From Moraxella sp. K1664 (GTDB lineage: Bacteria > Pseudomonadota > Gammaproteobacteria > Pseudomonadales > Moraxellaceae): a stretch of 64,000 bases of DNA. Below are positions 30,599 through 39,171 of the stretch, in pieces. How positions within the stretch are numbered: the first letter of the stretch is position 1; each line of letters begins with the position of its first letter. Below the pieces are notes generated by a model that was not told the origin of the DNA, searched no databases, and saw only the letters and a program-made list of their open reading frames with translations. Position numbers and translations under genes: made by a program. Location: NCBI RefSeq assembly GCF_039693965.1, contig NZ_CP155576.1:496001-560000 (forward strand), written 5' to 3'.

Positions 30599-30925
30599 GG
30601 GTATGTCCTCTTATTAACCTATGAATTTAGGTATGGAAATTTTCGCTCGGATTGTCTTAATTTCACAGACAAATTTATGACAACATTCAAACGAATTTGC
30701 CATATCTTGCTAATTATAACACAACTCTTTATAATTTAAACCACCGTCAATGTAAAATTATGCCAATTTTACAGGAAAATTTGTGGGTTTTATCCCAAAT
30801 ATGATGAATTTTTAGACAAATTGATAAAAATAATTTATAAGGATGTAAAATAAATACATTGGTTTTGTTGATAATTTCATCATTTATCAAGTAGTTTTAC
30901 AGATTTTCAATACAAATTTAACCAA

Positions 30926-30959
30926 CAAAAAAGCCCAAACCTTTCGATTTGGACTTTTT
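30926..30959 (-). terminator. Terminator between tRNA-Gly and tuf
   Basis: On the minus strand AAAAAGTCCAAA and TTTGGGCTTTTTT form a hairpin just after the tRNA, followed by T residues. It ends tRNA-Gly transcription, so tuf should have its own promoter in the AT-rich 30599-30925. That stretch holds no other feature that I can support. Confidence 0.82.
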
Positions 30960-30965
30960 AAAATT

Positions 30966-31041
30966 TGGAGCGGGAAACGAGATTCGAACTCGCGACCCCA
31001 ACCTTGGCAAGGTTGTGCTCTACCAACTGAGCTATTCCCGC
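30966..31041 (-). tRNA. tRNA-Gly (GCC)
   Basis: A 76-nt cloverleaf with an encoded CCA. The acceptor GCGGGAA pairs perfectly with TTCCCGC. The anticodon loop carries GCC in CTTGCCAAG, and the T loop is TTCGAAT. It lies upstream of tuf on the same strand, as in several gammaproteobacteria where glycine tRNA and tufB are linked. Confidence 0.96.
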
Positions 31042-31163
31042 TTATCAGCATTCGCTGTATGGGTGCGTATTATATAGGATTTTTGGCAGACGTCAAGCAC
31101 TTTTTTAAAAATTTTAAAAAAAAATTCAAAAAATTTTAGCCGTTTTAAATTTTTAAAAATAAA

Positions 31164-32651
31164 TCAACGACTTAGCACATCCAAAGTCACGCCCCACGAC
31201 AGAAAGTTATCAATCTCATCAACCAGCCCCGTGAACAGCTTCTCTTTTTGCATGTCCAGCACCCAGTGCGTCGGACTGTGCAGGGTGAATTTGATGTCAG
31301 ACTTTTGGATGTCGGTGCGAGTGTGGTTAATCGCCACCGCCAAACGCAGTAGTAGTGCCAGCTTGGTCATTCTGTCGGTGCTGATGCCCATCAATGCCTT
31401 ATGGTCGTTTGCGGTGATTTTTCGGCGGTGATAACGCACCATGCCTGCCAGTCTGGTCTGCTCCATCTGCGAAAACCCTGCTATCTCGCCAAACTCCAAG
31501 ATATACGCACTGTGGCGATGATAGCTACTATGCCCGATACTCATGCCAATCTCATGCAACAGTGCCGAGCGTCTGAGCAGGTCATGGTCGTTTTGGTTTA
31601 ACCCCAGTGGCTCTTGGGCGACATCAAAGAGCAAACGGGCGGTCTTAGCGACTCGCTTGGCTTGTTTTTTGTCCACATTGAACTTATCAATGAGCTTCAT
31701 CACCCCGCCATCACGGGCGTCATTGCTGTCAAAACGTGAGAGCATGTCATACATGACCCCTTCACGAAGAGCCCCATCAGAGTAGCTCATCGCCTTGACC
31801 CCAAAGGCTTCCATCACCGCCAGCAGTATCGCCACGCCAGCAGGGAAAATCGCCTTACGATGAGCCTTGACCCCTTGTAAGTCAATATGCTCAATATGCC
31901 CAACATCCATCAAATGCTGTTTTAGAGCCAATACCGCCCCTTTGGTAATCAGTCCATGCTTGATAAGCCCAAGCCCCGTCAATGCCCCCAGCACCGCCTT
32001 AATCGTCCCTGATGAGCCAATCACTCGCTCAAAGCCCATTTTCTGATAGCGTCTAATGTGCTGAGCCATCTCTTTTTTGGCAGAACGCATGGCATGCCCA
32101 AAGGCTTCATCATTTATCACGCCATCTTTAAAAAACTTCTGCGTAAAGCTCACCGCCCCCATCTGTGCCGACTCGGTCAGGAGCGAATGACCACCCTGCC
32201 CGATGATAAGCTCAGTTGAACCACCACCGATGTCAATGACAAACCGAAGTTCATCACTAGGGTTTGTGTTCGCCACGCCCAGATAGATAAGGCGAGCTTC
32301 TTCACGCCCTGAGATGACTTCAATGGGGCAAGGCAAAATCTGATTTGCCTTGGCGATAAACTCATCGCTGTTGATCGCTTGCCTTAGGGTGTTGGTCGCA
32401 ACCACACGCAAACGCTCGCCTGCCACATTATCCAAGCGACCCATAAAGCGAGACAAGCAAGCAAGTCCACGCTCTTGGGCGTCGGCACTTAAATGACCTT
32501 GCTCATCTAGCCCTGCCCCCAGTTGGACTTTTTCGGACATGGACGCAATTTTTTTTAGCTCGCCATCTTTGACATAGGCGATTGCCATGTGAAAGCTGTT
32601 TGACCCCAAATCAATGGCACATAAGAGTTCATCATCGATGATACTTGACAT
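31164..32651 (-). CDS. ppx: Exopolyphosphatase
   Basis: Ppx/GppA family phosphatase of 495 residues that releases Pi from polyphosphate ends. The ASKHA fold shows AIDLGSNSFHMAIA at the start, EARLIYLGV, and the second phosphate loop DIGGGSTELIIG. The C-terminal HD-like domain has RRSALLHEIGMSIGHSSYHRHSAYIL. It is the last gene of the pst-pho gene cluster and lies 179 bases past phoR, in line with a role in phosphate mobilisation. GppA activity on pppGpp cannot be excluded, but size and context favour Ppx. Confidence 0.9.
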   Translation of the reverse strand: MSSIIDDELLCAIDLGSNSFHMAIAYVKDGELKKIASMSEKVQLGAGLDEQGHLSADAQERGLACLSRFMGRLDNVAGERLRVVATNTLRQAINSDEFIAKANQILPCPIEVISGREEARLIYLGVANTNPSDELRFVIDIGGGSTELIIGQGGHSLLTESAQMGAVSFTQKFFKDGVINDEAFGHAMRSAKKEMAQHIRRYQKMGFERVIGSSGTIKAVLGALTGLGLIKHGLITKGAVLALKQHLMDVGHIEHIDLQGVKAHRKAIFPAGVAILLAVMEAFGVKAMSYSDGALREGVMYDMLSRFDSNDARDGGVMKLIDKFNVDKKQAKRVAKTARLLFDVAQEPLGLNQNDHDLLRRSALLHEIGMSIGHSSYHRHSAYILEFGEIAGFSQMEQTRLAGMVRYHRRKITANDHKALMGISTDRMTKLALLLRLAVAINHTRTDIQKSDIKFTLHSPTHWVLDMQKEKLFTGLVDEIDNFLSWGVTLDVLSR

Positions 32652-32830
32652 AACTGTCCTTTGGCTGTGTGGCTAAGTGGATAAAAAGTGATAAAATTGT
32701 CAGATTAATTTTAAAATCAAAAAAAGCTTTTAAAATTTGGTGTTATCAATATCTGCACACCCATTTTTAATACACTTTTAACATATTTTTAAAAAACCCT
32801 AAATCATGGTCACGCCCAATTTTAAAATCA

Positions 32831-34063
32831 TCAAACCAATCGCTCTTTGGGAAATAGGATTTTAAAGGTAGAACCTTGACCCAACACCGAATCGATGTGC
32901 AGACTTGCCCCATGTTTGTGCAGGACATGCTTGACAATGGCAAGCCCAAGCCCCGTCCCACCCGTGGCACGAGAACGCCCACTATCAACCCGATAAAACC
33001 GCTCGGTCAGGCGTGCCAAATGCGTCTCTTCAATGCCAATGCCATTATCAGCAATGCTTAGCAGTCCGCCATCTGACGTCTCTTCCCACAAAATGCTAAT
33101 CTCGCCCTGCCTGCCTGTCTCGGTGCTGTCCGTGGGCGTGTATTTCATGGCGTTGATGACAAGATTTAAAATGGCACTGTATAAATATTTCTCAATGCCC
33201 AGCACATGACGCTCGGTGTCTAGGTGTATGTCTAGCAAATGCCCGAACTCTTTGTTGGTCGCACGGGCGTCATCAAAGACCTGCATGAGCAATCGGGGCA
33301 TGTCCACCGCCACTTGTTGCTCGCTGTCATCATGTTCTAGTCGTGACAACATGAGCAGGTCATTGACTAAGTTGTTCATCCGCCGTGCTTGCTCGCTCAT
33401 CAAGGCAAAGCCCCGTTGCCATTTGGGTTCTAGGCTCGGGGCGTTTGAGAATGTCTCAATATAACCCATCAGCACCGTCAAAGGCGTTCGCATTTCGTGC
33501 GACACGTTACCCACGAAGTCGGTTCTCATTTGTTCTAGATGATGAATGTAGGTGTGATTGGCGACGGTCAAAAGCACGTGGTTATGGGCGTTATTAATCC
33601 TAGCGAGTGTAACCTTATAAATCTCGCCACGGTAAATCTGCCCAAAAAACTCAAAGGCTTGTTTGGTGGATTTGGCGGTATTGGTTGGGTTGGGTTGGTT
33701 GGTTGGATTAGCCGATTTGGCAGATTGATAAATGGCATGAAAAATGTCAGGGAATTTTTCCAAAAATTCATGATTTAAAATCAGCGATGACACCTTAGCA
33801 CCGATAATCGGCTTATCCACATAAGCGGTCAAGATAAACAGTGCCGATGAGTTATGCCACACTATGCGTTCGTGTTCATCTAATATCATCAGCATGTCAT
33901 CGGATGATTCTAATATCTGATAAAAATCATCGGATAAATCAGGGGCTGTGTCTAACTTTGCATTGACAGCCTTTGCATTGATAGCCGATGACCGACCGAC
34001 AACATCTGCCGTCGTGTCTGTCTTATCAAGCCCCTTCTTATCAAGCCCTTTATCGTCCAACAT
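32831..34063 (-). CDS. phoR: Phosphate regulon sensor kinase PhoR without membrane segments
   Basis: Sensor kinase of 410 residues partnering PhoB. A PAS domain (about 45-170) precedes HisKA with His189 in GNVSHEMRTPLTVLMGYIET and a HATPase domain with NLVINAMKYTP, DNGIGI and GGTGLGLAIVKHVL. PhoR proteins usually begin with one or two membrane helices. This one instead starts with a charged, repetitive segment (DDKGLDKKGLDKTD) and a hydrophilic linker, and no hydrophobic stretch long enough for a helix is seen before the PAS domain. The PAS domain also contains a Asn/Pro/Thr-rich insert (about 116-134) coded by GGTTG-like repeats. It follows phoB by 54 bases. Confidence 0.9.
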   Translation of the reverse strand: MLDDKGLDKKGLDKTDTTADVVGRSSAINAKAVNAKLDTAPDLSDDFYQILESSDDMLMILDEHERIVWHNSSALFILTAYVDKPIIGAKVSSLILNHEFLEKFPDIFHAIYQSAKSANPTNQPNPTNTAKSTKQAFEFFGQIYRGEIYKVTLARINNAHNHVLLTVANHTYIHHLEQMRTDFVGNVSHEMRTPLTVLMGYIETFSNAPSLEPKWQRGFALMSEQARRMNNLVNDLLMLSRLEHDDSEQQVAVDMPRLLMQVFDDARATNKEFGHLLDIHLDTERHVLGIEKYLYSAILNLVINAMKYTPTDSTETGRQGEISILWEETSDGGLLSIADNGIGIEETHLARLTERFYRVDSGRSRATGGTGLGLAIVKHVLHKHGASLHIDSVLGQGSTFKILFPKERLV

Positions 34064-34117
34064 GAAACTTGCCTTGCTTTTGTTATATCATTTTGATTTT
34101 TAAAATATTTTTATTAA

Positions 34118-34798
34118 TCATTGATTAGAAAACCGATAACCCGTCCCACGCACCGTCTGAATCAGCCCATCCACGCCATGCGGGGCAAGCACTTTACGCA
34201 AACGGCGAATATGCACATCAATGGTACGCTCATCAATGTACACATTACCACCCCACACATGGTCTAATATCTGACTGCGACTGTACACTCGCTCAGGGTG
34301 GGTCATGAAAAATTTTAACAGCTTATACTCGGTGCTACTGACCGCCACAGGCGACTCAGCGACCGAGACACGCTGACTTTTGTCATCAAGGCACAGCTCG
34401 CCCACGCTCAGCACTTTATCAGTTGGCATGCTACGGCGTAACACCGCCTTGACACGGCTAACCAGCTCCTTGGTGCTAAATGGCTTGGTCATATAATCAT
34501 CCGCCCCAGCGTCCAGCCCCAGTACTTTATTGTCTTCTTCGCCTTTGGCGGTCAGCATGATGATAGGAATGTCATCGGTACTGCTGTCTTTTTTGAGCAA
34601 GCGACAAAAATCCACCCCCGATGTGCCTTGGGGCAACATCCAATCCAATATCATCAAATCAGGGCGAGCGTCCACAATCTGACGATGAGCCGTCTTGACA
34701 TCATACGCCGACACCGTCTCAAAATCCGCCATCTGTAACGTCGTGGCAATCAGCTCGTTAATGGCAGGTTCGTCTTCAACGATTAAAATGGTAGGCAT
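34118..34798 (-). CDS. phoB: Phosphate regulon response regulator PhoB
   Basis: OmpR-family regulator, 226 residues. The receiver has the acidic pair E8-D9-E10, phospho-acceptor Asp52 in LMILDWMLPQGTSG, and the GLDAGADDYMTKPF segment. The winged-helix domain has SSTEYKLLKFF, VWGGNVYIDERTIDVHIRRLRK and ends TVRGTGYRFS. It activates genes with Pho boxes under phosphate limitation; a near-perfect box lies upstream of pstS at 42007-42023. An AAGGAT element precedes the start. Confidence 0.95.
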   Translation of the reverse strand: MPTILIVEDEPAINELIATTLQMADFETVSAYDVKTAHRQIVDARPDLMILDWMLPQGTSGVDFCRLLKKDSSTDDIPIIMLTAKGEEDNKVLGLDAGADDYMTKPFSTKELVSRVKAVLRRSMPTDKVLSVGELCLDDKSQRVSVAESPVAVSSTEYKLLKFFMTHPERVYSRSQILDHVWGGNVYIDERTIDVHIRRLRKVLAPHGVDGLIQTVRGTGYRFSNQ

Positions 34799-34907
34799 GG
34801 GTTATCCTTAATTCACACAACAGCCCATATAGGGCATTGCCAAAAAATAACAATACTATAACAATAACACAAAACATCACAAAAGTGGGTAACTATTTGC
34901 AACCACC

Positions 34908-35579
34908 CTACTCCCCCACAACATCACGCACCACACTCATCTCGCTATGGCGAATGTCCGTACCGCTACTGGTATAGATGACAAGCTCCGCCACGTTACG
35001 GGCATGGTCGCCCACCCGCTCCAACGCTCGCAATACCCACAGCGTGTGCATAATCTCGGACGACTTTATCTCATCTTTGTCCTGTAATGCCACCAACAGT
35101 TCGCCATACTCGCTATCAACAAGCTCGTCCATCTGCATGACATCAAAGGCAAAACGACTGTCGTGATTATTAAAGGCTTCCAAAGCGTCCAGCGTCATCA
35201 TACGCACATTGTCGGCAAGGGTGTGGACATTGGCATGAATGGGCGTGTCATATAGGGCAATGCGAGCGATTTTTACTGCTTCATCGCCAATCCGTTCAAG
35301 GTCAATCACCGCCTTACTCATGCTCATGATATACCGCAAATCCACCGCCGTGGGCTGACGCATGGCGACAAGTTTGACCACTTTGTCATCAAGCTGTCTT
35401 TCATAGTCATTGATTGTCTTGTCTGACTCAATGACCGCCCGTGCCAGCTCTTTGTCGCCATCGGATAGGGCTTTGATGGCTTTACCGACATTACTGATTG
35501 CCAAATTGCCCATCGTTAGGAGCAATTCTTTGGCAACGGTTAATTCGTGGTCGTAGGATTTTGAAGTGTGTTTTTCCAT
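34908..35579 (-). CDS. phoU: Phosphate transport regulator PhoU
   Basis: Negative regulator of the Pho signal, 223 residues from the ATG at 35579. An in-frame TTG at 35591 is possible but the GGA element before 35579 fits better. It has two PhoU domains of three helices each. The signatures DLRYIMSMSKAVIDLERIGDEAVKIA (first half) and LRALERVGDHARNVAELVIYTSSG (second half) carry the metal-binding Glu/Asp repeats. It couples PstB activity to PhoR. It should follow pstB directly, but an IS110-family element lies between. Confidence 0.93.
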   Translation of the reverse strand: MEKHTSKSYDHELTVAKELLLTMGNLAISNVGKAIKALSDGDKELARAVIESDKTINDYERQLDDKVVKLVAMRQPTAVDLRYIMSMSKAVIDLERIGDEAVKIARIALYDTPIHANVHTLADNVRMMTLDALEAFNNHDSRFAFDVMQMDELVDSEYGELLVALQDKDEIKSSEIMHTLWVLRALERVGDHARNVAELVIYTSSGTDIRHSEMSVVRDVVGE

Positions 35580-35663
35580 TATTTTTTCCAAATTTTAATT
35601 AAAAATTATTAAAATTGTCAATTAAACTTCCTAAAAAACCAGTTTTCCGTTCGCCCTTGTATC

Positions 35664-35850
35664 AACCCAACACCAAACCTAGATTATCTGCTAGAATGTT
35701 GTTGGGTTATACAAGCAAAGAGAACACGGGTTCGCCCTTAGTGTCTTAACACTGGTGCTCAGATGGTGTCCTTTGCTTGTCATCTTAACTCTGAATGGTA
35801 TCTAAGTGCGTTTATTAAAACAGACACTGCATAAACAAGGCAAGAGACAG
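35664..35850 (+). ncRNA. Predicted bridge RNA of the IS110-family element
   Basis: Three stem-loops are visible. (1) AACCCAAC / GTTGGGTT (35664-35671 with 35701-35708). (2) ACAAGCAAAG / CTTTGCTTGT (35711-35720 with 35771-35780), extended by ACAC / GTGT; inside, GTTCGCCCT (35730-35738) equals the left target and GCTCAG (35757-35762) is the reverse complement of CTGAGC at the right target, with a hairpin AGTGT / ACACT between the two. (3) A less regular domain where ATGGTATCT (35795-35803) equals the right end of the element and ACAAG (35835-35839) is the reverse complement of CTTGT at the left end. These are the expected places of left and right target guides and left and right donor guides in a bridge RNA. 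The exact 3' end is uncertain. Confidence 0.8.
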
Positions 35851-36834
35851 ATGATACACTATATTGGCATAGACATCAGCAAAGCAAAGTTTGATGTTGC
35901 ATTTATAAACCCAAGCACAAATAAAGTAAAAACCAAGGTTTTTAACAACAACAAAGCAGGCTTTGATTTACTGCTTGCTTGGTTAAAAACCAATGTCAGC
36001 AATCATCTTGATGAGCTACACATCATCCTAGAAGCAACAGGGGTTTATCATGAACACCTAAGTGAGTTTCTTGATGATAATAATATCAAGCAAAGCATTG
36101 TCAATCCTAACTATGTCCGCAAATTTGCAGACAGTTTGGGGGTAATCCATAAAACTGATAAAAAAGACAGCATTATTTTATCAAGGTATGGTTATAGCCA
36201 CAAGCCTGAGGTTTGGGTAGCACCTAGCATTGAAGCCAAACAGCTAAAAGCTCTATTGGCTCGCTTAGAAGCACTCAAAGAAGATTTGCAACGAGAGCAA
36301 AACCGACAAGAGTTGCTCTTATCACCCAATCTGCCCGATTTGGTTAAAGCATCCATGCAAACAGTCATCAGTGTCCTTCAAGAGGAAATTGCCAAACTCA
36401 CCAAAGACATTGATGACTTTGTTGACAAACAACCAAGTTTAAAGCAAGACAAAACCTTACTTGAAACCATTGACGGCATTGGTTCTGTTATTGCCAAAGA
36501 AGTGGTATGCTTAATACATACCAAACAATTTAAAAAAGCCTCACAGATGGCTTCGTTTTTAGGCTTAATACCCAAACAAAGACAGTCAGGTGTCTTTAAG
36601 GGAGCAACCAAACTGTCCAAACAAGGGCAAGTCTCTTTGCGTGCTAAGCTGTATATGTCTGCAATGAGTGCCATTCGTTATAATAGCACCATTAAGGCAT
36701 TTTATGAACGATTACAACAAAACGGTAAAACCAAAATGCAAGCCTTATGTGCTTGTATGCGTAAATTGGTACATATCTGTTTTGGTGTTATCAAAACCCA
36801 AACATCCTTTGAGCAACAAGTATCTTTAAGTTAG
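35851..36834 (+). CDS. IS110-family transposase (DEDD recombinase)
   Basis: Transposase of 327 residues from the ATG at 35851. The frame is open 45 bases further up, but AAGGCAAGAG before this ATG and the conserved start MIHYIGIDISKAKFD fit better. The N-terminal RuvC-like DEDD domain shows Asp8, Glu61 in LEATGVYHEHL, and Asp103 / Asp106 in KTDKKDS. A coiled-coil region (about 130-190) links to the C-terminal Transposase_20 domain with ETIDGIGSVIAKEVV and FLGLIPKQRQSGVFKG, where Ser246 is the likely catalytic serine. Full length and intact. IS110 recombinases act with a bridge RNA; the one predicted here lies directly upstream. Confidence 0.93.
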   Translation: MIHYIGIDISKAKFDVAFINPSTNKVKTKVFNNNKAGFDLLLAWLKTNVSNHLDELHIILEATGVYHEHLSEFLDDNNIKQSIVNPNYVRKFADSLGVIHKTDKKDSIILSRYGYSHKPEVWVAPSIEAKQLKALLARLEALKEDLQREQNRQELLLSPNLPDLVKASMQTVISVLQEEIAKLTKDIDDFVDKQPSLKQDKTLLETIDGIGSVIAKEVVCLIHTKQFKKASQMASFLGLIPKQRQSGVFKGATKLSKQGQVSLRAKLYMSAMSAIRYNSTIKAFYERLQQNGKTKMQALCACMRKLVHICFGVIKTQTSFEQQVSLS

Positions 36835-36897
36835 TTTGTAAGATACTAGATACCAGATACTTAAAAAACCATTGACTTAGGTGGGGTATCATGGTAT

Positions 36898-36990
36898 CTG
36901 AGCCATGCCTGCGGGTGGCGGAAAACCGTTATGGGCAGGCATAGCTCACCACGAACGGTTTTCTTTAATTCAGGGTTTTGCAGAAAGTCT
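36898..36990. repeat. Right part of the REP-like palindrome split by the IS
   Basis: This continues the repeat whose left part is at about 35625-35657. Its features are GAGCCATGCCTGCGGG, GGCGGAAAACCG, then GGGCAGGCATAGCTC and CACGAACGG, and an end block GGGTTTTGCAGAAAGTCT. The arm TGCCTGC pairs with GCAGGCA. In the copy at 62472 the corresponding arms are CTTGTCGAA and TTCGACAAG: different sequence, same pairing. Confidence 0.8.
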
Positions 36991-37071
36991 ATTGTCTTTT
37001 TTAAAAAAATCATTTAACAAAAATGATTTTTAAAGTTAACTTTTTATAATCAGCATTTAACTAAAAACAAA

Positions 37072-37947
37072 TCAACCATACCGCCCTGTAATATAATCTT
37101 CGGTTGCTTTTTGTTTGGGGTTGGTAAATATCTCTTTGGTCTCGCCCATTTCAATCATATCGCCCAAATACATATAAACGGTATAATCAGAACACCGTGC
37201 CGCTTGTTGCATATTATGCGTAACAATGGCAATGGTATAATCTTCTTTTAAATCATCAATCAAATCTTCAATCGCCCCTGTGCTAATCGGGTCAAGGGCG
37301 GACGTTGGCTCATCAAGTAGCAAGACTTCGGGACGGGTTGCCACGGCACGGGCGATACATAGGCGTTGCTGTTGTCCGCCTGATAAGGACAGCCCTGACG
37401 CTTTTAGCTTATCCTTGACTTCATTCCATAGGGCGGACTTTTTTAATGCCCACTCCACCCTGTCGTCCATCTCCGACTTTGAGAGTTTTTCATACAGTTT
37501 TACCCCAAAGGCGACATTGTCATAAATGGACATCGGAAAAGGCGTGGGCTTTTGAAACACCATGCCTACTCTGGCACGGAGTAAGTTTACGTCCACCGAT
37601 TTATCCAAAATATTCTCGCCATCTAAGATAATCTGCCCGTCCGCTCTCATGCCTTGATACAAATCATACATTCTATTAAACGTGCGAAGTAAGGTAGATT
37701 TGCCACAGCCTGAGGGCCCAATAAAGGCGGTTACTTTTTTGTCGGCAATGTCCAAGTTGATGCCTTTTAGGGCTTTAAAATCGCCATAATAAAAGTCCAA
37801 TTCACGCACCGACATTTTTGGCACGATGACTTTATCAGTTTGGCGAGTATGGTTATCCACAATGGGGGCATTTAGGGTCATAAAATCTGCCTGATGATTG
37901 GTAAATGAAGTGTGGGTTTGGGTGGGTTTTTCTAATAACGCTGACAT
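37072..37947 (-). CDS. pstB: Phosphate ABC transporter, ATP-binding protein
   Basis: ABC ATPase of 291 residues energising PstCA. Walker [10 protein letters not shown] (about 77-85), the signature [14 protein letters not shown], Walker [14 protein letters not shown], and the switch His in [15 protein letters not shown] are present. An N-terminal extension of about 45 residues before the core ([10 protein letters not shown]...) is longer than in E. coli PstB. A TTAGGAAAAATCCC segment precedes the start. It is transcribed after pstA with a 186-base gap that holds two short palindromes. Confidence 0.95.
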   Translation of the reverse strand: MSALLEKPTQTHTSFTNHQADFMTLNAPIVDNHTRQTDKVIVPKMSVRELDFYYGDFKALKGINLDIADKKVTAFIGPSGCGKSTLLRTFNRMYDLYQGMRADGQIILDGENILDKSVDVNLLRARVGMVFQKPTPFPMSIYDNVAFGVKLYEKLSKSEMDDRVEWALKKSALWNEVKDKLKASGLSLSGGQQQRLCIARAVATRPEVLLLDEPTSALDPISTGAIEDLIDDLKEDYTIAIVTHNMQQAARCSDYTVYMYLGDMIEMGETKEIFTNPKQKATEDYITGRYG

Positions 37948-38013
37948 GGGATTTTTCCTAATGAATAATTAAACTTTTGGTATTGTTAATTCAATCTACC
38001 TTTGGGTGGATTT

Positions 38014-38080
38014 GTAGGGGCAAATTGCAATTTGCCCTTTATTGAATTTTGATAATTGGGCGAATGTGATTCGCCCCTAC
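38014..38080. repeat. Paired small palindromes between pstA and pstB
   Basis: GTAGGGGCAAATTGCAATTTGCCC and, inverted, GGGCGAATGTGATTCGCCCCTAC sit about 20 bases apart. They can form two hairpins or pair with each other through the GTAGGGGC / GCCCCTAC ends. Similar words are found between the other pst genes and at 40443-40570 and 47500. Confidence 0.7.
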
Positions 38081-38133
38081 ACGTCCAATTTTTAAAATGT
38101 ATCTTTATTAAGCAATGCTAAATTTTAAAATAC

Positions 38134-39051
38134 TTATTTATATTCCTTACCGCCAATAAATCTTGCCAAGATATTTAATGACAAAACAGCAAGGGTAATC
38201 AAGAGTGCCGCCGACCACGCCAATTTATTCCAAGTAATATCAGGATTCATGGAGAATTGATAAATCGTATTTGGCAAATTGGCAATCGTCTGACTCATGT
38301 CCATGCTAAAATACAAGTTATTTAAAGCGGTGAACAGTAGCGGAGCGGTCTCGCCTGTGATACGGGCAAAGGCAAGGAGTACGCCTGTAATCACGCCTGC
38401 TTTGGCGGATTTTAGGGTAACGTGTCCCACGAGCTTATATTTGGGCGTGCCTAGGGCGTAGGCGGATTCTCTAAGGGCATTTGGCACAAGGGCGAGCATA
38501 TTCTCGGTGGTACGCACGACCACAGGAATGACGATAAGAGCCAAAGCAACCGCCCCTGCCCAACCCGAAAACCCCCGACCGCCTGACACCATAAGAGCAT
38601 AGACAAACAGACCGATGACGATACTCGGAGCGGACAGCAAAATGTCATTTAAAAAACGAGTAACACCGCCAAGCGTCCGCCCAAATTTGCCATCATTATC
38701 GGCAAATTCCGCCAAATAAATCCCTGCCATCAGCCCCACAGGCGTGCCAATAAACAGCCCCGAAAAGGCAAGCATTGCCGAGCCGACAATCGCGTTTTTT
38801 AGACCGCCCACGGTGGCAGGGGGCGGAGTGTTGGCGGTAAAAATGGGCAATTCCATAAAGCCTGTCGCCCCACGAGAAAACAGCGTAATCAAAATCCAAA
38901 CAAGCCAAAACAGCCCAAACACCATCGCTGACATGGTAAAACCAATGCCAAGGGCGTTTTTGAATTTGCGTTTTTGGTACAACGTGCCATTCATCCGCTC
39001 ATGGAATTTGGGCGTTGGGGCAGTTGGTTTGCTTTGCGTGAGTGTGGTCAT
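38134..39051 (-). CDS. pstA: Phosphate ABC transporter, permease PstA
   Basis: Inner-membrane permease of 305 residues with about six membrane segments after a polar N-terminus of about 35 residues. The cytoplasmic coupling loop is in VPNALRESAYALGTPKYKLVGHVTLKSAKAGV (the EAA motif). It forms the channel with PstC. An AAGAAGG element precedes the start. It lies between pstC and pstB on the same strand. Confidence 0.94.
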   Translation of the reverse strand: MTTLTQSKPTAPTPKFHERMNGTLYQKRKFKNALGIGFTMSAMVFGLFWLVWILITLFSRGATGFMELPIFTANTPPPATVGGLKNAIVGSAMLAFSGLFIGTPVGLMAGIYLAEFADNDGKFGRTLGGVTRFLNDILLSAPSIVIGLFVYALMVSGGRGFSGWAGAVALALIVIPVVVRTTENMLALVPNALRESAYALGTPKYKLVGHVTLKSAKAGVITGVLLAFARITGETAPLLFTALNNLYFSMDMSQTIANLPNTIYQFSMNPDITWNKLAWSAALLITLAVLSLNILARFIGGKEYK

Positions 39052-39171
39052 GATAACCTTCTTTTAACCTTTGGGGTTGGTGGTGTATTTATTTGGGCGA
39101 ATAAATTGCCCTTACAATTTTATTTAAAATACATTTATTTAAAATTAAAAACTTACCTTTAATCTATCGCC

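Larger units (their letters stand above)
35658..36899 (+). mobile_element. IS110-family insertion sequence in a REP-like palindrome
   Basis: A 1242-bp element bounded by a shared CT: the left junction reads GTTCGCCCT|TGTATCAAC and the right reads ATGGTATCT|GAGCCATG. Joining the flanks gives GTTCGCCCTGAGC, identical to the intact REP-like repeat at 62496-62508, which defines the ends as core CT sites. There are no terminal inverted repeats and no larger target duplication, as expected for IS110. It contains a 193-base structured 5' noncoding region and one transposase gene, and lies in the opposite orientation to the surrounding pho genes, between pstB and phoU. Confidence 0.9.

Noticed and set aside
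35806-35850. Longer N-terminus of the IS110-family transposase
   Set aside because: These 15 codons overlap the donor-guide part of the predicted bridge RNA, and the family starts at MIHYIGIDIS with a good ribosome-binding site.
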